Shown in pieces: positions 34,489 through 43,044 of a stretch of 53,839 bases of DNA. A program made the translations under genes and the position numbers. The notes beneath the pieces were generated by a model, which was given only the letters and a program-made list of their open reading frames with translations, did no database searches and was not told where the DNA came from. Within the stretch, counting starts at the first letter, position 1. The number at the start of each line of letters is the position of its first letter. The stretch lies in contig CANQNY010000003.1 in assembly GCA_947625335.1 (NCBI GenBank), positions 1 through 53,839 on the forward strand, written 5' to 3'. The stretch comes from an uncultured Clostridia bacterium (GTDB lineage Bacteria; Bacillota; Clostridia; Oscillospirales; Ruminococcaceae).

Positions 34489-34730
34489 TATTCGGCGGGT
34501 TTTTCTTCCTCTGCCGGCTCTTCGTAAACCACCTTATATTTCTTATTCTTGAACTCGATAATATCTCCGGGCTTTATTTTCTTTCCGCGCTTAGTACAGC
34601 ATTCGCCGTTTACGTTGAATTCTCCGAGATCGATAAGAATTTTCGCTTTCGCGCCCGTCTCGGACAGTCCCGCGAATTTTACCAGCTGGTCAAGCTTGAT
34701 AAAAGGGGTCAATATTCTAATTTCTTCCAT
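34488..34730 (-). CDS. yaaA: S4-domain RNA-binding protein YaaA
   Basis: 80 residues with the S4 RNA-binding fold (IKLDQLVKFAGLSETGAKAKILIDLGEFNVNGECCTKRGKKIKPGDIIEF), the family always found between dnaN and recF in Firmicutes (YaaA/RlbA). The acidic tail EEPAEEEKPAE is extra. It is thought to act in ribosome assembly or RNA binding. Confidence 0.93.
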   Translation of the reverse strand: MEEIRILTPFIKLDQLVKFAGLSETGAKAKILIDLGEFNVNGECCTKRGKKIKPGDIIEFKNKKYKVVYEEPAEEEKPAE

Positions 34731-34751
34731 TTTGATACCTTCCTTGAAAAA

Positions 34752-35852
34752 TTATTTTAATCGCATCGGGAGCAGCAGGAACGTAAATTCCTTCCCCTGC
34801 ATAGGAACAAAGATAACAGGCGACACGTTTGAGGGGGTCAAAACAAGTTTTACGCAGTCGCAGTCGGCGGCTTTAAACGCGTCAAGCAAAAATTTCGCGT
34901 TAAATCCTATAGCAATAGGTTCGCCGTTATACTTAATGTTGATTTTCTCGTGAATTTTACCAAGAGCCGTAGAGCAGCTTACCGTAAGCGAATCCCCGCT
35001 GAACTCGCACCGAACGGGAGACTTGTTTTTCTCGTCGGTAAACAGCATCGCGCGGTCCAGAACGTCCATTATCTCGCGGCACTTTATTTCCGCATAAATA
35101 TTCTCATTGCAGATAAGATGTTTTTTATACTCCATAAATTCCCCGTTTATAAGGCGGGAAATCATTGTATAATTCTCATCTACAAAAGAAATTTGGTTTT
35201 TATCTATACTTACAGTAACATTTTTGTCATTTTCAACCGAAAGTAAACGCACAAGCTCGTCCAGAGTCCTTGCGGGAACAATAAAGCTTACGTTTTCATA
35301 ATCAACGGGTTCGCGCCGCAGCGCGATTCTTATTCCGTCAACCGCCACAACATTAAGAGTTTTATCCTCAATCTCAAAAAGGCAGCCTGTAAGAGCGGGT
35401 TTTGTATCCGTTACTGCGCAGGCATACTTAGTTTGAGTAATCATACTTTTCAGCAGCTTTTGAGGCACGGTGAAACCGCCCTCCGACCCCGACTGAGGAA
35501 TAGGAGGATATTCGTCCGCGCTCATGCACAAAATCGAAAGCTCGGTAGAGCCGATAGAAATTTTGCAAATTTTGCCATCTTCAATATCAAAGCTCAAAAT
35601 GCCCGACGGCATTTTTCTGATTATCTCCGAAAGCATTTTCGCATTTATGACAACGCTGCCGTTTTCACCGTTTTCGACCTGTATTTTGGTACGAATTCCT
35701 ATTTCCAGATTATAACCCGTTATAAACAAAACATTATTATCAAGTTCCAAAAGCAGTCCCTGAAGAGCCGCAATGGTAGATTTCTGCGAGGCGGCGTTCG
35801 ACGTTGTCATAACGGCGTTAAGTATTACATCTTTAGCGCAGTCAAATCTCAT
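34752..35852 (-). CDS. dnaN: DNA polymerase III beta subunit (sliding clamp)
   Basis: 366 residues, three clamp folds, the normal length. The start is MRFDCAKDVILNAVMTTSNAASQKSTIAALQGLLLEL. The end is ...FVPMQGKEFTFLLLPMRLK, with the typical MPMR-like C-terminus. It lies between dnaA and yaaA as in most Firmicutes. GGAG precedes the ATG. Confidence 0.97.
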   Translation of the reverse strand: MRFDCAKDVILNAVMTTSNAASQKSTIAALQGLLLELDNNVLFITGYNLEIGIRTKIQVENGENGSVVINAKMLSEIIRKMPSGILSFDIEDGKICKISIGSTELSILCMSADEYPPIPQSGSEGGFTVPQKLLKSMITQTKYACAVTDTKPALTGCLFEIEDKTLNVVAVDGIRIALRREPVDYENVSFIVPARTLDELVRLLSVENDKNVTVSIDKNQISFVDENYTMISRLINGEFMEYKKHLICNENIYAEIKCREIMDVLDRAMLFTDEKNKSPVRCEFSGDSLTVSCSTALGKIHEKINIKYNGEPIAIGFNAKFLLDAFKAADCDCVKLVLTPSNVSPVIFVPMQGKEFTFLLLPMRLK

Positions 35853-36067
35853 AAGAGAAAAATCTCCTTTCAGTCATAAAAGAATTATTATTTTTAATCA
35901 TAATAATAAGGGCGGTTTATTTTGTGGAAAACCGAAAAAACAGCGTATTTCAGCGGTTTCCCAAAAGAATTTATTCAACCGTTCAATGTTTACAAAAAAC
36001 TCAAACTGTTAAATACCGATTTTAGTAAACAAAAGCTGTTGAAATAAAGTTCATAAAACTGTTGAAT
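35853..36067. other. dnaA-dnaN spacer with DnaA-box-like sequences
   Basis: 215 bp, AT-rich. TGTGGAAAA at 35923-35931 is one base from the classical box TGTGGATAA. Weaker TGTTGAAAT (36037-36045) and TTATTCAAC (35971-35979) also occur. It may be the second half of a bipartite origin, as in Bacillus, and should hold the dnaN promoter. Confidence 0.55.
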
Positions 36068-37429
36068 TTACTGATTTGTCTTGATATTTTTAATAATATC
36101 TTCAACAATCGAACGAAAACTGCTGTCCCGTTCCATTTCTTCCTTAACGGACTTAATCGCGTATACGACCGTCGAATGATCGCGCCCGTTAAACTCCTGC
36201 CCTATCGACTCATACGGCAGCCCTGTCACGTCCTGAATAACGTAAATCGCGACTTTTCTTGCCTGCGAGATATTTGCGGTGCGCCGCTGAGAGCGCATTT
36301 CCTCCGGCTCGATATTATATATCTTGCTAACCTCGTTTACGATTTTATCGACAGTCACGGGAATAGGCTGGTGATCGGAAACAATATCCTTTATAACGTT
36401 CTGCGCGACCGCAATAGTGGGTTTTACCTGCGACACCATATAAAGCGCGTTCAGCTTTGTAACAACGCCTTCGATCTGCCGAATGTTGGACTTCAGCTTT
36501 GTCGCGATATAATCTATCACGTCCTCGGGAATAACGAAGTTTAAAAGTTCCGCTTTTCTTTGAATGATAGCAAGCCTTGTTTCAAATTCGGGCGGTTTTA
36601 CGTCCGCAATAAGCCCTGAGCTGAATCGCGTTCTCAATCTGTCGGAAATGGATTTTATTTCCTTTGCGGGGCGGTCGGACGTCAGAACTATAACTTTATT
36701 CTGGTTGTACAATTCGTTAAATATGTGGAAGAATTTTTCCTCCGTCTGCTCCTTGCCCGCGATAAACTGAATATCGTCGATAAGCAGCGCGTCTGTACTT
36801 CTGTACTTATCATCAAAAGACTCAACGTCGTTTGTGGAAATGGAATGTAAAAATTCATTGGTAAAGGTTTCCGCTGGAGTGTAAATAATATTTATTCCGG
36901 GGAAGTTCTTTTGCATTTCAAACTGAATAGCCGACAAAAGATGCGTTTTCCCAAGCCCGGAATCCCCGTAAATAAACAGCGGATTGTATTTTTCATGCTG
37001 TTTTTTGGAAACTGCTTTTGCCGCGGCGAACGCAAGGTTATTGCACGGACCTACTATAAAATTATCAAAAGTATATGTTATTTTTTTATCAATGACCGCC
37101 CCCTGCTCCGGCACGGAAACGCTCGGACGGGCGTTATTATTATCAAAAAACGCGCTGTCGTCAACGATAATTTCCGCCTTCATCGGCACTCCGAGAACTT
37201 CTTTCAGCTGTTCTTCGATATACGGCAGGTAAAGCGATTTCAGAGTTTCTTTTTTGAACTCGATATTTGTCGCGATAACGAAAGTATTCCCCTCTATTTT
37301 AACAGGAACCAGAGGATCAAGCCACAATTCTCTTGCAGACCCGGAAATATCGTATTCTTTTACGCAGTTATCCACCACGCACCGAAGAATATCCGACAAG
37401 GAGGTCAGCTGATTTGCCTGAGGATTCAT
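36068..37429 (-). CDS. dnaA: Chromosomal replication initiator DnaA
   Basis: 453 residues. Domain I is ~1-90. Domain III is the AAA+ core with Walker A GDSGLGKTHLL, Walker B ALLIDDIQFI and the sensor RLRTRFSSGLIADV. Domain IV carries the DNA-binding signature GRDHSTVVYAI with upstream ISQARKVAIYVIQ. That DNA-binding helix is canonical. It is transcribed away from the candidate origin toward dnaN, with a sigma-A-like promoter at 37496-37524. Confidence 0.97.
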   Translation of the reverse strand: MNPQANQLTSLSDILRCVVDNCVKEYDISGSARELWLDPLVPVKIEGNTFVIATNIEFKKETLKSLYLPYIEEQLKEVLGVPMKAEIIVDDSAFFDNNNARPSVSVPEQGAVIDKKITYTFDNFIVGPCNNLAFAAAKAVSKKQHEKYNPLFIYGDSGLGKTHLLSAIQFEMQKNFPGINIIYTPAETFTNEFLHSISTNDVESFDDKYRSTDALLIDDIQFIAGKEQTEEKFFHIFNELYNQNKVIVLTSDRPAKEIKSISDRLRTRFSSGLIADVKPPEFETRLAIIQRKAELLNFVIPEDVIDYIATKLKSNIRQIEGVVTKLNALYMVSQVKPTIAVAQNVIKDIVSDHQPIPVTVDKIVNEVSKIYNIEPEEMRSQRRTANISQARKVAIYVIQDVTGLPYESIGQEFNGRDHSTVVYAIKSVKEEMERDSSFRSIVEDIIKNIKTNQ

Positions 37430-38110
37430 TTTACTTCACCATTCTTTATACATCTGAAAATTACAATAATCCGTATGACAGAATTACCTATTTAAATTAT
37501 AACATAAACGGCAAAATTTTTCAAGCAGAAATAAGCGGTGAAATTCAACAAGAATATGTGAAAATTATACAAAAATTTTTCATACATTTATATTTTTTTA
37601 ACAGTAAAAAGTTGAAAACGCCATATTTGAATATTACAATCTGATAAGTTACACATAAATGTTGAAAACTATGTTTAAAGTGTGAAAAAATCGCTATTTG
37701 GACGGATATTTTTTCTTAAAAACTTTGATTTATTATAACTTTGCTTAAAAATTAACTAAATTAACCCGATTTTCACATAAATAATAATTACAGAATGTAT
37801 AATTATCAAACAGTTTTAACAGAAATACAAACACTTTATTTTTACCTAAACAAAAAATTGTTGAAAACCCGTATGTTGAAACCTAAAATTTATAACATTC
37901 ATCGGTTTTTAATTATAAATAGTTGAAAATGGCTATTTGTTGTTGAAAACTATGTTAAAAATGTTAAAAAACCGTGCTGTTATGGGAAATTATTTTTGGG
38001 GAAAACGGTTATATTTTTTCCGAACCGATAACAAAAAAAATTTTTCAACCAAATTTTGTTTAAGGTTGAAATAAAAAATTCATCTTATCTTAAATTAAAG
38101 CGCGAAAACT
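37430..38110. other. Candidate replication origin (oriC)
   Basis: 681 bp without a gene, strongly AT-rich, upstream of dnaA. The motif TGTTGAAAA recurs at 37660-37668, 37859-37867 and 37941-37949, with AGTTGAAAA at 37610-37618 and 37921-37929, TGTTGAAAC at 37874-37882, TGTGAAAAA at 37681-37689 and TGTTAAAAA at 37953-37970 (two copies). Most are on the plus strand. These resemble DnaA boxes (TGTGGATAA) but carry T in place of the fourth G. A long A/T run (37980-38100) could be the unwinding element. Confidence 0.8.
37496..37524 (-). promoter_or_regulatory. dnaA promoter
   Basis: On the minus strand, TTGAAA (37519-37524), 17 bp, TATAAT (37496-37501). It lies at the edge of the repeat-rich region, so DnaA could regulate it. 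Confidence 0.7.
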
Positions 38111-38150
38111 AAAAAAACTCCGCCCTGATCTCAATGATTTCAGAGCGGAG
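38111..38150 (-). terminator. Terminator of the che operon
   Basis: Minus-strand stem CTCCGCTCTGA / TCAGGGCGGAG with an internal mismatch, followed by TTTTTTTAG, directly behind cheB. It shields the origin from che transcription. Confidence 0.85.
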
Positions 38151-38151
38151 C

Positions 38152-39339
38152 TTATATAAGCGCGTCTAAAATTATATCCGCGATTTTGTAAAGCGGAGCT
38201 TGGACTTCAACCGCGCCGATTTTGTACGCCTCCATCGGCATTCCGTACACCACCGACGAGCTTTTGTCCTGCCCTATCGTAAACGCTCCCGCTTGCCGCA
38301 TTTTAAGCAAACCGTCCGCGCCGTCGCGACCCATTCCCGTCAAAATCGCGCCGATAGCCTGCCCTCTGGCGACCTCCGCCACGGAATTGAACATAACGTC
38401 CACCGACGGGCAATGCCCCGACACCTTTTCTCCCGGTTTTGACGAGATATAAAGCCCCATCATATCCCTGCACACCCGCAGGTGATGTTCTCCCGCACCT
38501 ATTATAATAAGACCCCGCCGCAGCCTGTCGCCGTCTTCCGCCTCTTTAACCTCCATTTTGCAGGAGCGGTTCAGTCTCTCGGAGTACAGCTTTGTAAATC
38601 CCGCGGGCATATGCTGCACAATAACCACCGGCGGCGTATCCTCCGGGAACACGCGCACGACCTGTTCCAACGCCTCCGTACCGCCAGTCGACGCGCCAAG
38701 CGCGATAATTGCCTCGCTTTTCTTGATGCGTTGGTGATTTACAGCCGCAATCCCGTCCGCGCGGTGTTCCGTCTGCTCGTGATTATCATTATCATGAGAG
38801 AACAAATGCGAAATATGCGAAACGGCTTTTTCAGCTTTTACAGCCGCGTCCATTGCCGCGCCCTTGATATTCTGCGTTATATTTTTATCAACAGCGTTTT
38901 GTTTTGTCGGCGTCTGCTGAATATTTTGAATAATTTCCACATTCGGGTGCTTAATTTTATAAGCTTTTTTTATAGACGCGCAAAGCTGCGCTGCAAAGCT
39001 CGCCATTTCGCTGTTTGTGCGGGCAGCAGGCTTTGACATAAATTCTACAGCCCCCGCGTCAAGACATTCCGCCTTCCGTTTTTCGGAATTTGAAACCACG
39101 ATTGTCGGAATATAATACTGCGGCAGCAGCTTTTTCAAAAACGCCGTGCCGTCCATTCTCGGCATTTCAAGGTCGAGCGTCATAACGTCGGGTTCATACT
39201 GGAGAATAAGGTCGCGCGCGGAATATGCGTCCCCCGCCTTACCGACTATTTCTATAGAATAGTCCTGTTGGATATAGCGCGACATAAGCTCTCTGAAAAA
39301 TATGGAATTATCCACAACAAGCAGTTTAATGCGGTCCAT
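38152..39339 (-). CDS. cheB: Chemotaxis response regulator and methylesterase CheB
   Basis: 395 residues. The receiver domain has the phosphorylated Asp at D56 (VMTLDLEMPRMDGTAFL). A long ~80-residue linker carries an N/H-rich stretch (DNDNHEQTEHR). The CheB methylesterase domain has its Ser in IIALGASTGGTEAL, a His in IVQHMPAGFT and an Asp in GMGRDGADGLLKMR. It removes methyl groups from receptor glutamates and so resets the sensors. It is the last gene of cheA-cheW-cheR-cheB; 65 nt separate it from cheR. Confidence 0.95.
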   Translation of the reverse strand: MDRIKLLVVDNSIFFRELMSRYIQQDYSIEIVGKAGDAYSARDLILQYEPDVMTLDLEMPRMDGTAFLKKLLPQYYIPTIVVSNSEKRKAECLDAGAVEFMSKPAARTNSEMASFAAQLCASIKKAYKIKHPNVEIIQNIQQTPTKQNAVDKNITQNIKGAAMDAAVKAEKAVSHISHLFSHDNDNHEQTEHRADGIAAVNHQRIKKSEAIIALGASTGGTEALEQVVRVFPEDTPPVVIVQHMPAGFTKLYSERLNRSCKMEVKEAEDGDRLRRGLIIIGAGEHHLRVCRDMMGLYISSKPGEKVSGHCPSVDVMFNSVAEVARGQAIGAILTGMGRDGADGLLKMRQAGAFTIGQDKSSSVVYGMPMEAYKIGAVEVQAPLYKIADIILDALI

Positions 39340-39404
39340 ATAACGCTCCTAATAATTACCAAAAATGAAGTTGCTAAATAAATTCTATGCCGAAAACACT
39401 CCGT

Positions 39405-40238
39405 TTACTTCTCGGATTTGCGGTAAATCGCGGGCTGAATATAATTGAACTTGGTCTCCGAACGGTTCACGCTTTCCGCATGCCCGATAAAGAAATATCC
39501 TCCCGGCTTTACAACGTCGTAAAATCTGTTTACCAAAGCCTGTTTTGTCGGCTGGTCGAAATAAATCATAACGTTTCTGCAAAAAATCAAGTCAAACGGC
39601 TTTTTTTTGTACTTATCGGGCATCGGGTCCATAAGGTTGAACGTCTTGAAAATTACCTCGTCCTTTATCCCTTGGCAAATTTCGTATTTTCCGTTGCCGA
39701 GATTGTTGAAATATCTTGCTTTCCACTCGTTGGAAAGACCCTTCATACCGTCCTCTTGATAAATGCCGGTTTTTGCCTTGCCGATAACGCTTTGTGAAAT
39801 ATCCGTAGCGAGAATTCTCGTATCCCATTTTGCCTTTTCCGCGCCGAGATACTGGTCGATAAGCATAGCCGTGGTATAACATTCCTCGCCCGACGAGCAA
39901 GCCGCGCTCCATATTCTGAAGCTGTGGTCGCCCTGACAGGTTTTCATCATATACGGCAGGATGGTGTCCTTTAAAAATGTATAATGCTCCGGCTCGCGCA
40001 TAAAAAAGGTATGATTTGTCGTAAGCTTATTTAATATGGTAGTAATTTCCGCTCCCGACGTATCCGACATCACAAGATTAAGATACTCGTCATAGCTTTT
40101 TATACCGCGCTCGCTTAACATATTTCCGAGTCTGCCCTGTACGAGAACCTTTTTCGCCGAGAGATTTATCCCGAAGTTATCGTACATAAATTTGACCAGA
40201 CGCTGAAACTCCGCCTCTGTAATCTCAGGATTTGACAC
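39405..40238 (-). CDS. cheR: Chemotaxis protein methyltransferase CheR
   Basis: 277 residues. The N-terminal CheR helical domain is followed by the SAM-dependent domain (FRIWSAACSSGEECYTTAMLI, ILATDISQSVIGKAKTGIY, DLIFCRNVMIYFD, GGYFFIGHAES). The start is a GTG at 40238 placed directly after the cheW stop; its ribosome binding site AGGAGG lies inside the cheW end. It methylates chemoreceptors such as the one at 46669. Confidence 0.95.
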   Translation of the reverse strand: MSNPEITEAEFQRLVKFMYDNFGINLSAKKVLVQGRLGNMLSERGIKSYDEYLNLVMSDTSGAEITTILNKLTTNHTFFMREPEHYTFLKDTILPYMMKTCQGDHSFRIWSAACSSGEECYTTAMLIDQYLGAEKAKWDTRILATDISQSVIGKAKTGIYQEDGMKGLSNEWKARYFNNLGNGKYEICQGIKDEVIFKTFNLMDPMPDKYKKKPFDLIFCRNVMIYFDQPTKQALVNRFYDVVKPGGYFFIGHAESVNRSETKFNYIQPAIYRKSEK

Positions 40239-40745
40239 TTAAGCCTCCTGTTCGTCAAGCAGTTTTGCAACGTCGAGAATAAGCTTTGTGGTGTCGTTTT
40301 CCCCTCTTATCATATACTGAATAAAGTCGTTGGTGTTTACATTCTTATTTTCGGGAGTAGCCGAAATATCGCCCGTGTGTATATCCTCAACGTCCGCCAC
40401 GCTGTCAACGATAATTCCGACGGAGGTTTCGTTGAAATTGAGCGTGATTATGCAGGTGCGGTTGTTGTAGGGAATTTCGGGCTTTCCAAAGCGCGTTCTT
40501 ATATCGACAATCGGTACAACCTTAGAGCGGACATTGATAATTCCCTTGATATAATTCGGCACATGCGGCACTTTTGTAATATGCTGCATACCTATAATTT
40601 CGGTAACGTACTGTATTTCAATTCCGTACACCTGGTCTCCTATATTGAAAGTCATAACCTTGCCGAGAATACTGTTATCGGCGGCAAGCTTTCTGTCGCC
40701 AGACTGTTGTTTTGCGACCGCTTCTTTTATAACTTCGTTAGTCAT
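40239..40745 (-). CDS. cheW: Chemotaxis coupling protein CheW
   Basis: 168 residues, a single SH3-like CheW domain (MTFNIGDQVYGIEIQYVTEIIGMQHITKVPHVPNYIKGIINVRSKVVPIVDIRTRFG) after a ~25-residue extension. It links receptors to CheA. It follows cheA by 13 nt and abuts cheR. Confidence 0.95.
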   Translation of the reverse strand: MTNEVIKEAVAKQQSGDRKLAADNSILGKVMTFNIGDQVYGIEIQYVTEIIGMQHITKVPHVPNYIKGIINVRSKVVPIVDIRTRFGKPEIPYNNRTCIITLNFNETSVGIIVDSVADVEDIHTGDISATPENKNVNTNDFIQYMIRGENDTTKLILDVAKLLDEQEA

Positions 40746-40758
40746 GAAAAAATCCTCC

Positions 40759-42876
40759 TTAACCGATAAGCGTATTTGTATCGATAATCAGCGAAATGCT
40801 GCCGTCGCCCATAATCGTACAGCCCGAAAGACCCTCGCCTTTGATATTGTAGCGCGACAAATACGTCGGGAAAGGCTTTACAACGACCTGCTGTTCTCCT
40901 ATAAGCCTGTCGGCGAAGATGCACACGCTCTTGTTGTCGGTTTCCACCAGCAGAAGAATACCGTCCTCAAGGTTGGTGACTTCGGTCTCTATCCCAAATT
41001 TTTCGTGCATACGCAAAATGGGATAACATACGCCTCTTATCATAATCATCTCGTTGCCGCTGGTATCGGTAACGATCTGCCCCGACTCGACCTTAAAGCT
41101 CTCGCGGATAGTGGAAATAGGCACGGTGAATACAAGATCTCCAACCGTTATTTCCATGCCGTCGATAATCGCCAGCGTAAGCGGGATTTTGATAATGAAG
41201 TTTGTCCCGACGCCCTTCTTGGAATCAACTATAATCGCTCCGCCGCATTTTTCAATATTCGCCTTTACAACGTCCATTCCGACGCCGCGTCCCGAAAACT
41301 CGGTAACCTGCTCGTTCGTCGAAAATCCCGGCAGCAGAATAAGGTTCTGTATTTCCTTTTCGGAGTATTCGTTTTCGGGCTTGGTAAGAATGCCCATTCT
41401 CCGCGCCTTATTCATTATCTTTTCGGGATCAATTCCCGCGCCGTCGTCCGACACGGTAATAACAACCTCTCCGGAAGCGTTCTGCGCGGTGAGCTTGATA
41501 GTGCCCTTTTCGGGCTTGCCCGCGTTAATTCTGTCCTGAACGTTCTCCTCGATGCCGTGGTCCATGCAGTTTCTTACAAGGTGCATAAGCGGATCTTGCA
41601 GACTGTCGACTATGGACTTGTCGACCTCGGTGTTTTCGCCCTCGATAACGAAATCGACCTCCTTGCCGAGCTTCTTCCTCATATCGCGGACAATTCGGTT
41701 CATTTTCTGGAACACACCCGCCAGCGGCACCATTCTTATCGACATAACGGTATCCTGAAGCTCGCCTGTAAGCTTTTTAAGGTCGCGCGCCGCCTTGTTG
41801 AAGGATTCAAGCTCCAGACCCTCAAGGTCGGGGTTGGAGATAACCATGGACTCGGTGGTGATAATCTCGCCGACAATATCATGCAGCGCGTCCAGCTTCG
41901 CGAGGTTTACGGAAATAAGGTTCTGCTTTTGCGCGCCGCTCTGAGCGTTTGCTACAGCCGCCTGAGCCTTTTCCACAGCCGCTTGATTTTTCTCCTCGGC
42001 AGTCTTAGGCGCGGGAGCCGGAGCCGCGGGAGCATTTGTCGCAGCGGTTTTTGCAGGCTCAGGAGGCAGTTCCGCCTTCGGAGCGTCGGAAGACGCCGCC
42101 GCGCTTTCCTCCCCGGAAAGAACCTCGTAGGACTGTACATTAAGCGCGGTTTCGATAAGTTTCAGTATGTAATCCTTGTTGTCCTCTTCCGAGAAGGTGA
42201 TAAGAAATCCGTGGTCAACAATCTCTTTGGAGGTTTCGGGATTGGTTTCAACATCCGCAGGAGAGAATTCAAGGAACGAGCATTCCTCGCGGATAGTATT
42301 TATCAGCAAAAACGCGCGCAGGTTCTCCATCTGGCAGCCTTCCTCGAAGAACACGCGGACAGTCACCTTGCCCTTTTCGGTGTGAACCGCGGGCGCAGAC
42401 GCGTCAGCCGCCGCATTTTCGGTCTTAGCGTCGGGCGCGGCGTTCGGATTTGCCTCGTTTGCAAGCTGATCGCGAGCCTTAAGGAGCTTATTTATAAGCT
42501 CGTCGAAATTCATCTGCTCGTACTCGCCGTTTTCGTGGTTCTGGATAGCCTCGATCTGAGTTTTATAGGAGTCTGATACCTGGAAAACCAAATCGTATAC
42601 AAAGCTTACGTCGGTGATAACATCGGGGTTCTCGCGGATAACAAAGAACATATCCTCCGCCTTGTGCGCCAGCACGGACAGATTTTCAAATCCCATCATC
42701 GCCGAAGAACCTTTGATGGTATGCATTATGCGGAATATTTCTTTAATATCTTCACTTTCAAAGGCGTTTGCCTGTTCGGTGCGGAGCAATATCTCGTCCA
42801 GCTGCTCCAGAAGAGAGTTGGTCTCGAAGAAATACATATCGAGCATTGATTCCATTCCGGGTTCGATTTTTGCCAT
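40759..42876 (-). CDS. cheA: Chemotaxis histidine kinase CheA
   Basis: 705 residues. Domains in order: P1 HPt with phospho-His H52 (RIMHTIKGSSAMMGF), P2 (about residues 165-255), an Ala/Pro-rich linker, P3 dimerisation (LDALHDIVGEIITTESM), P4 HATPase (LMHLVRNCMDHGIE ... DDGAGIDP ... GRGVGMDVVKANIEKCGG) and P5 CheW-like regulatory domain. It autophosphorylates and passes phosphate to CheY and CheB. It is the first gene of the che operon, divergent from the FliK-like gene. No cheY was seen in the window. Confidence 0.96.
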   Translation of the reverse strand: MAKIEPGMESMLDMYFFETNSLLEQLDEILLRTEQANAFESEDIKEIFRIMHTIKGSSAMMGFENLSVLAHKAEDMFFVIRENPDVITDVSFVYDLVFQVSDSYKTQIEAIQNHENGEYEQMNFDELINKLLKARDQLANEANPNAAPDAKTENAAADASAPAVHTEKGKVTVRVFFEEGCQMENLRAFLLINTIREECSFLEFSPADVETNPETSKEIVDHGFLITFSEEDNKDYILKLIETALNVQSYEVLSGEESAAASSDAPKAELPPEPAKTAATNAPAAPAPAPKTAEEKNQAAVEKAQAAVANAQSGAQKQNLISVNLAKLDALHDIVGEIITTESMVISNPDLEGLELESFNKAARDLKKLTGELQDTVMSIRMVPLAGVFQKMNRIVRDMRKKLGKEVDFVIEGENTEVDKSIVDSLQDPLMHLVRNCMDHGIEENVQDRINAGKPEKGTIKLTAQNASGEVVITVSDDGAGIDPEKIMNKARRMGILTKPENEYSEKEIQNLILLPGFSTNEQVTEFSGRGVGMDVVKANIEKCGGAIIVDSKKGVGTNFIIKIPLTLAIIDGMEITVGDLVFTVPISTIRESFKVESGQIVTDTSGNEMIMIRGVCYPILRMHEKFGIETEVTNLEDGILLLVETDNKSVCIFADRLIGEQQVVVKPFPTYLSRYNIKGEGLSGCTIMGDGSISLIIDTNTLIG

Positions 42877-43044
42877 AATATCAATTCCTTTCCGAATACT
42901 TTATTTTTTATTTGCCGCGTGATTTTATAATCAAAGAACCGCTTTTAAAAGCAATTCTAAAATTTTTTTCAAAAAGCCCTTTATTATTCTGAAAAAATAT
43001 GCTAGAATAAAGTTACAGGATTAAACCTATTTGGAGGAGATCAT

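Noticed and set aside
37333-37644. Plus-strand frame running from the dnaA start into the origin
   Set aside because: It overlaps the dnaA 5' end and the AT-rich origin, with no ribosome binding site or homology.
40645-42576. Plus-strand open frame of 643 codons opposite cheA
   Set aside because: Mirror frame of cheA; no domain, no ribosome binding site.
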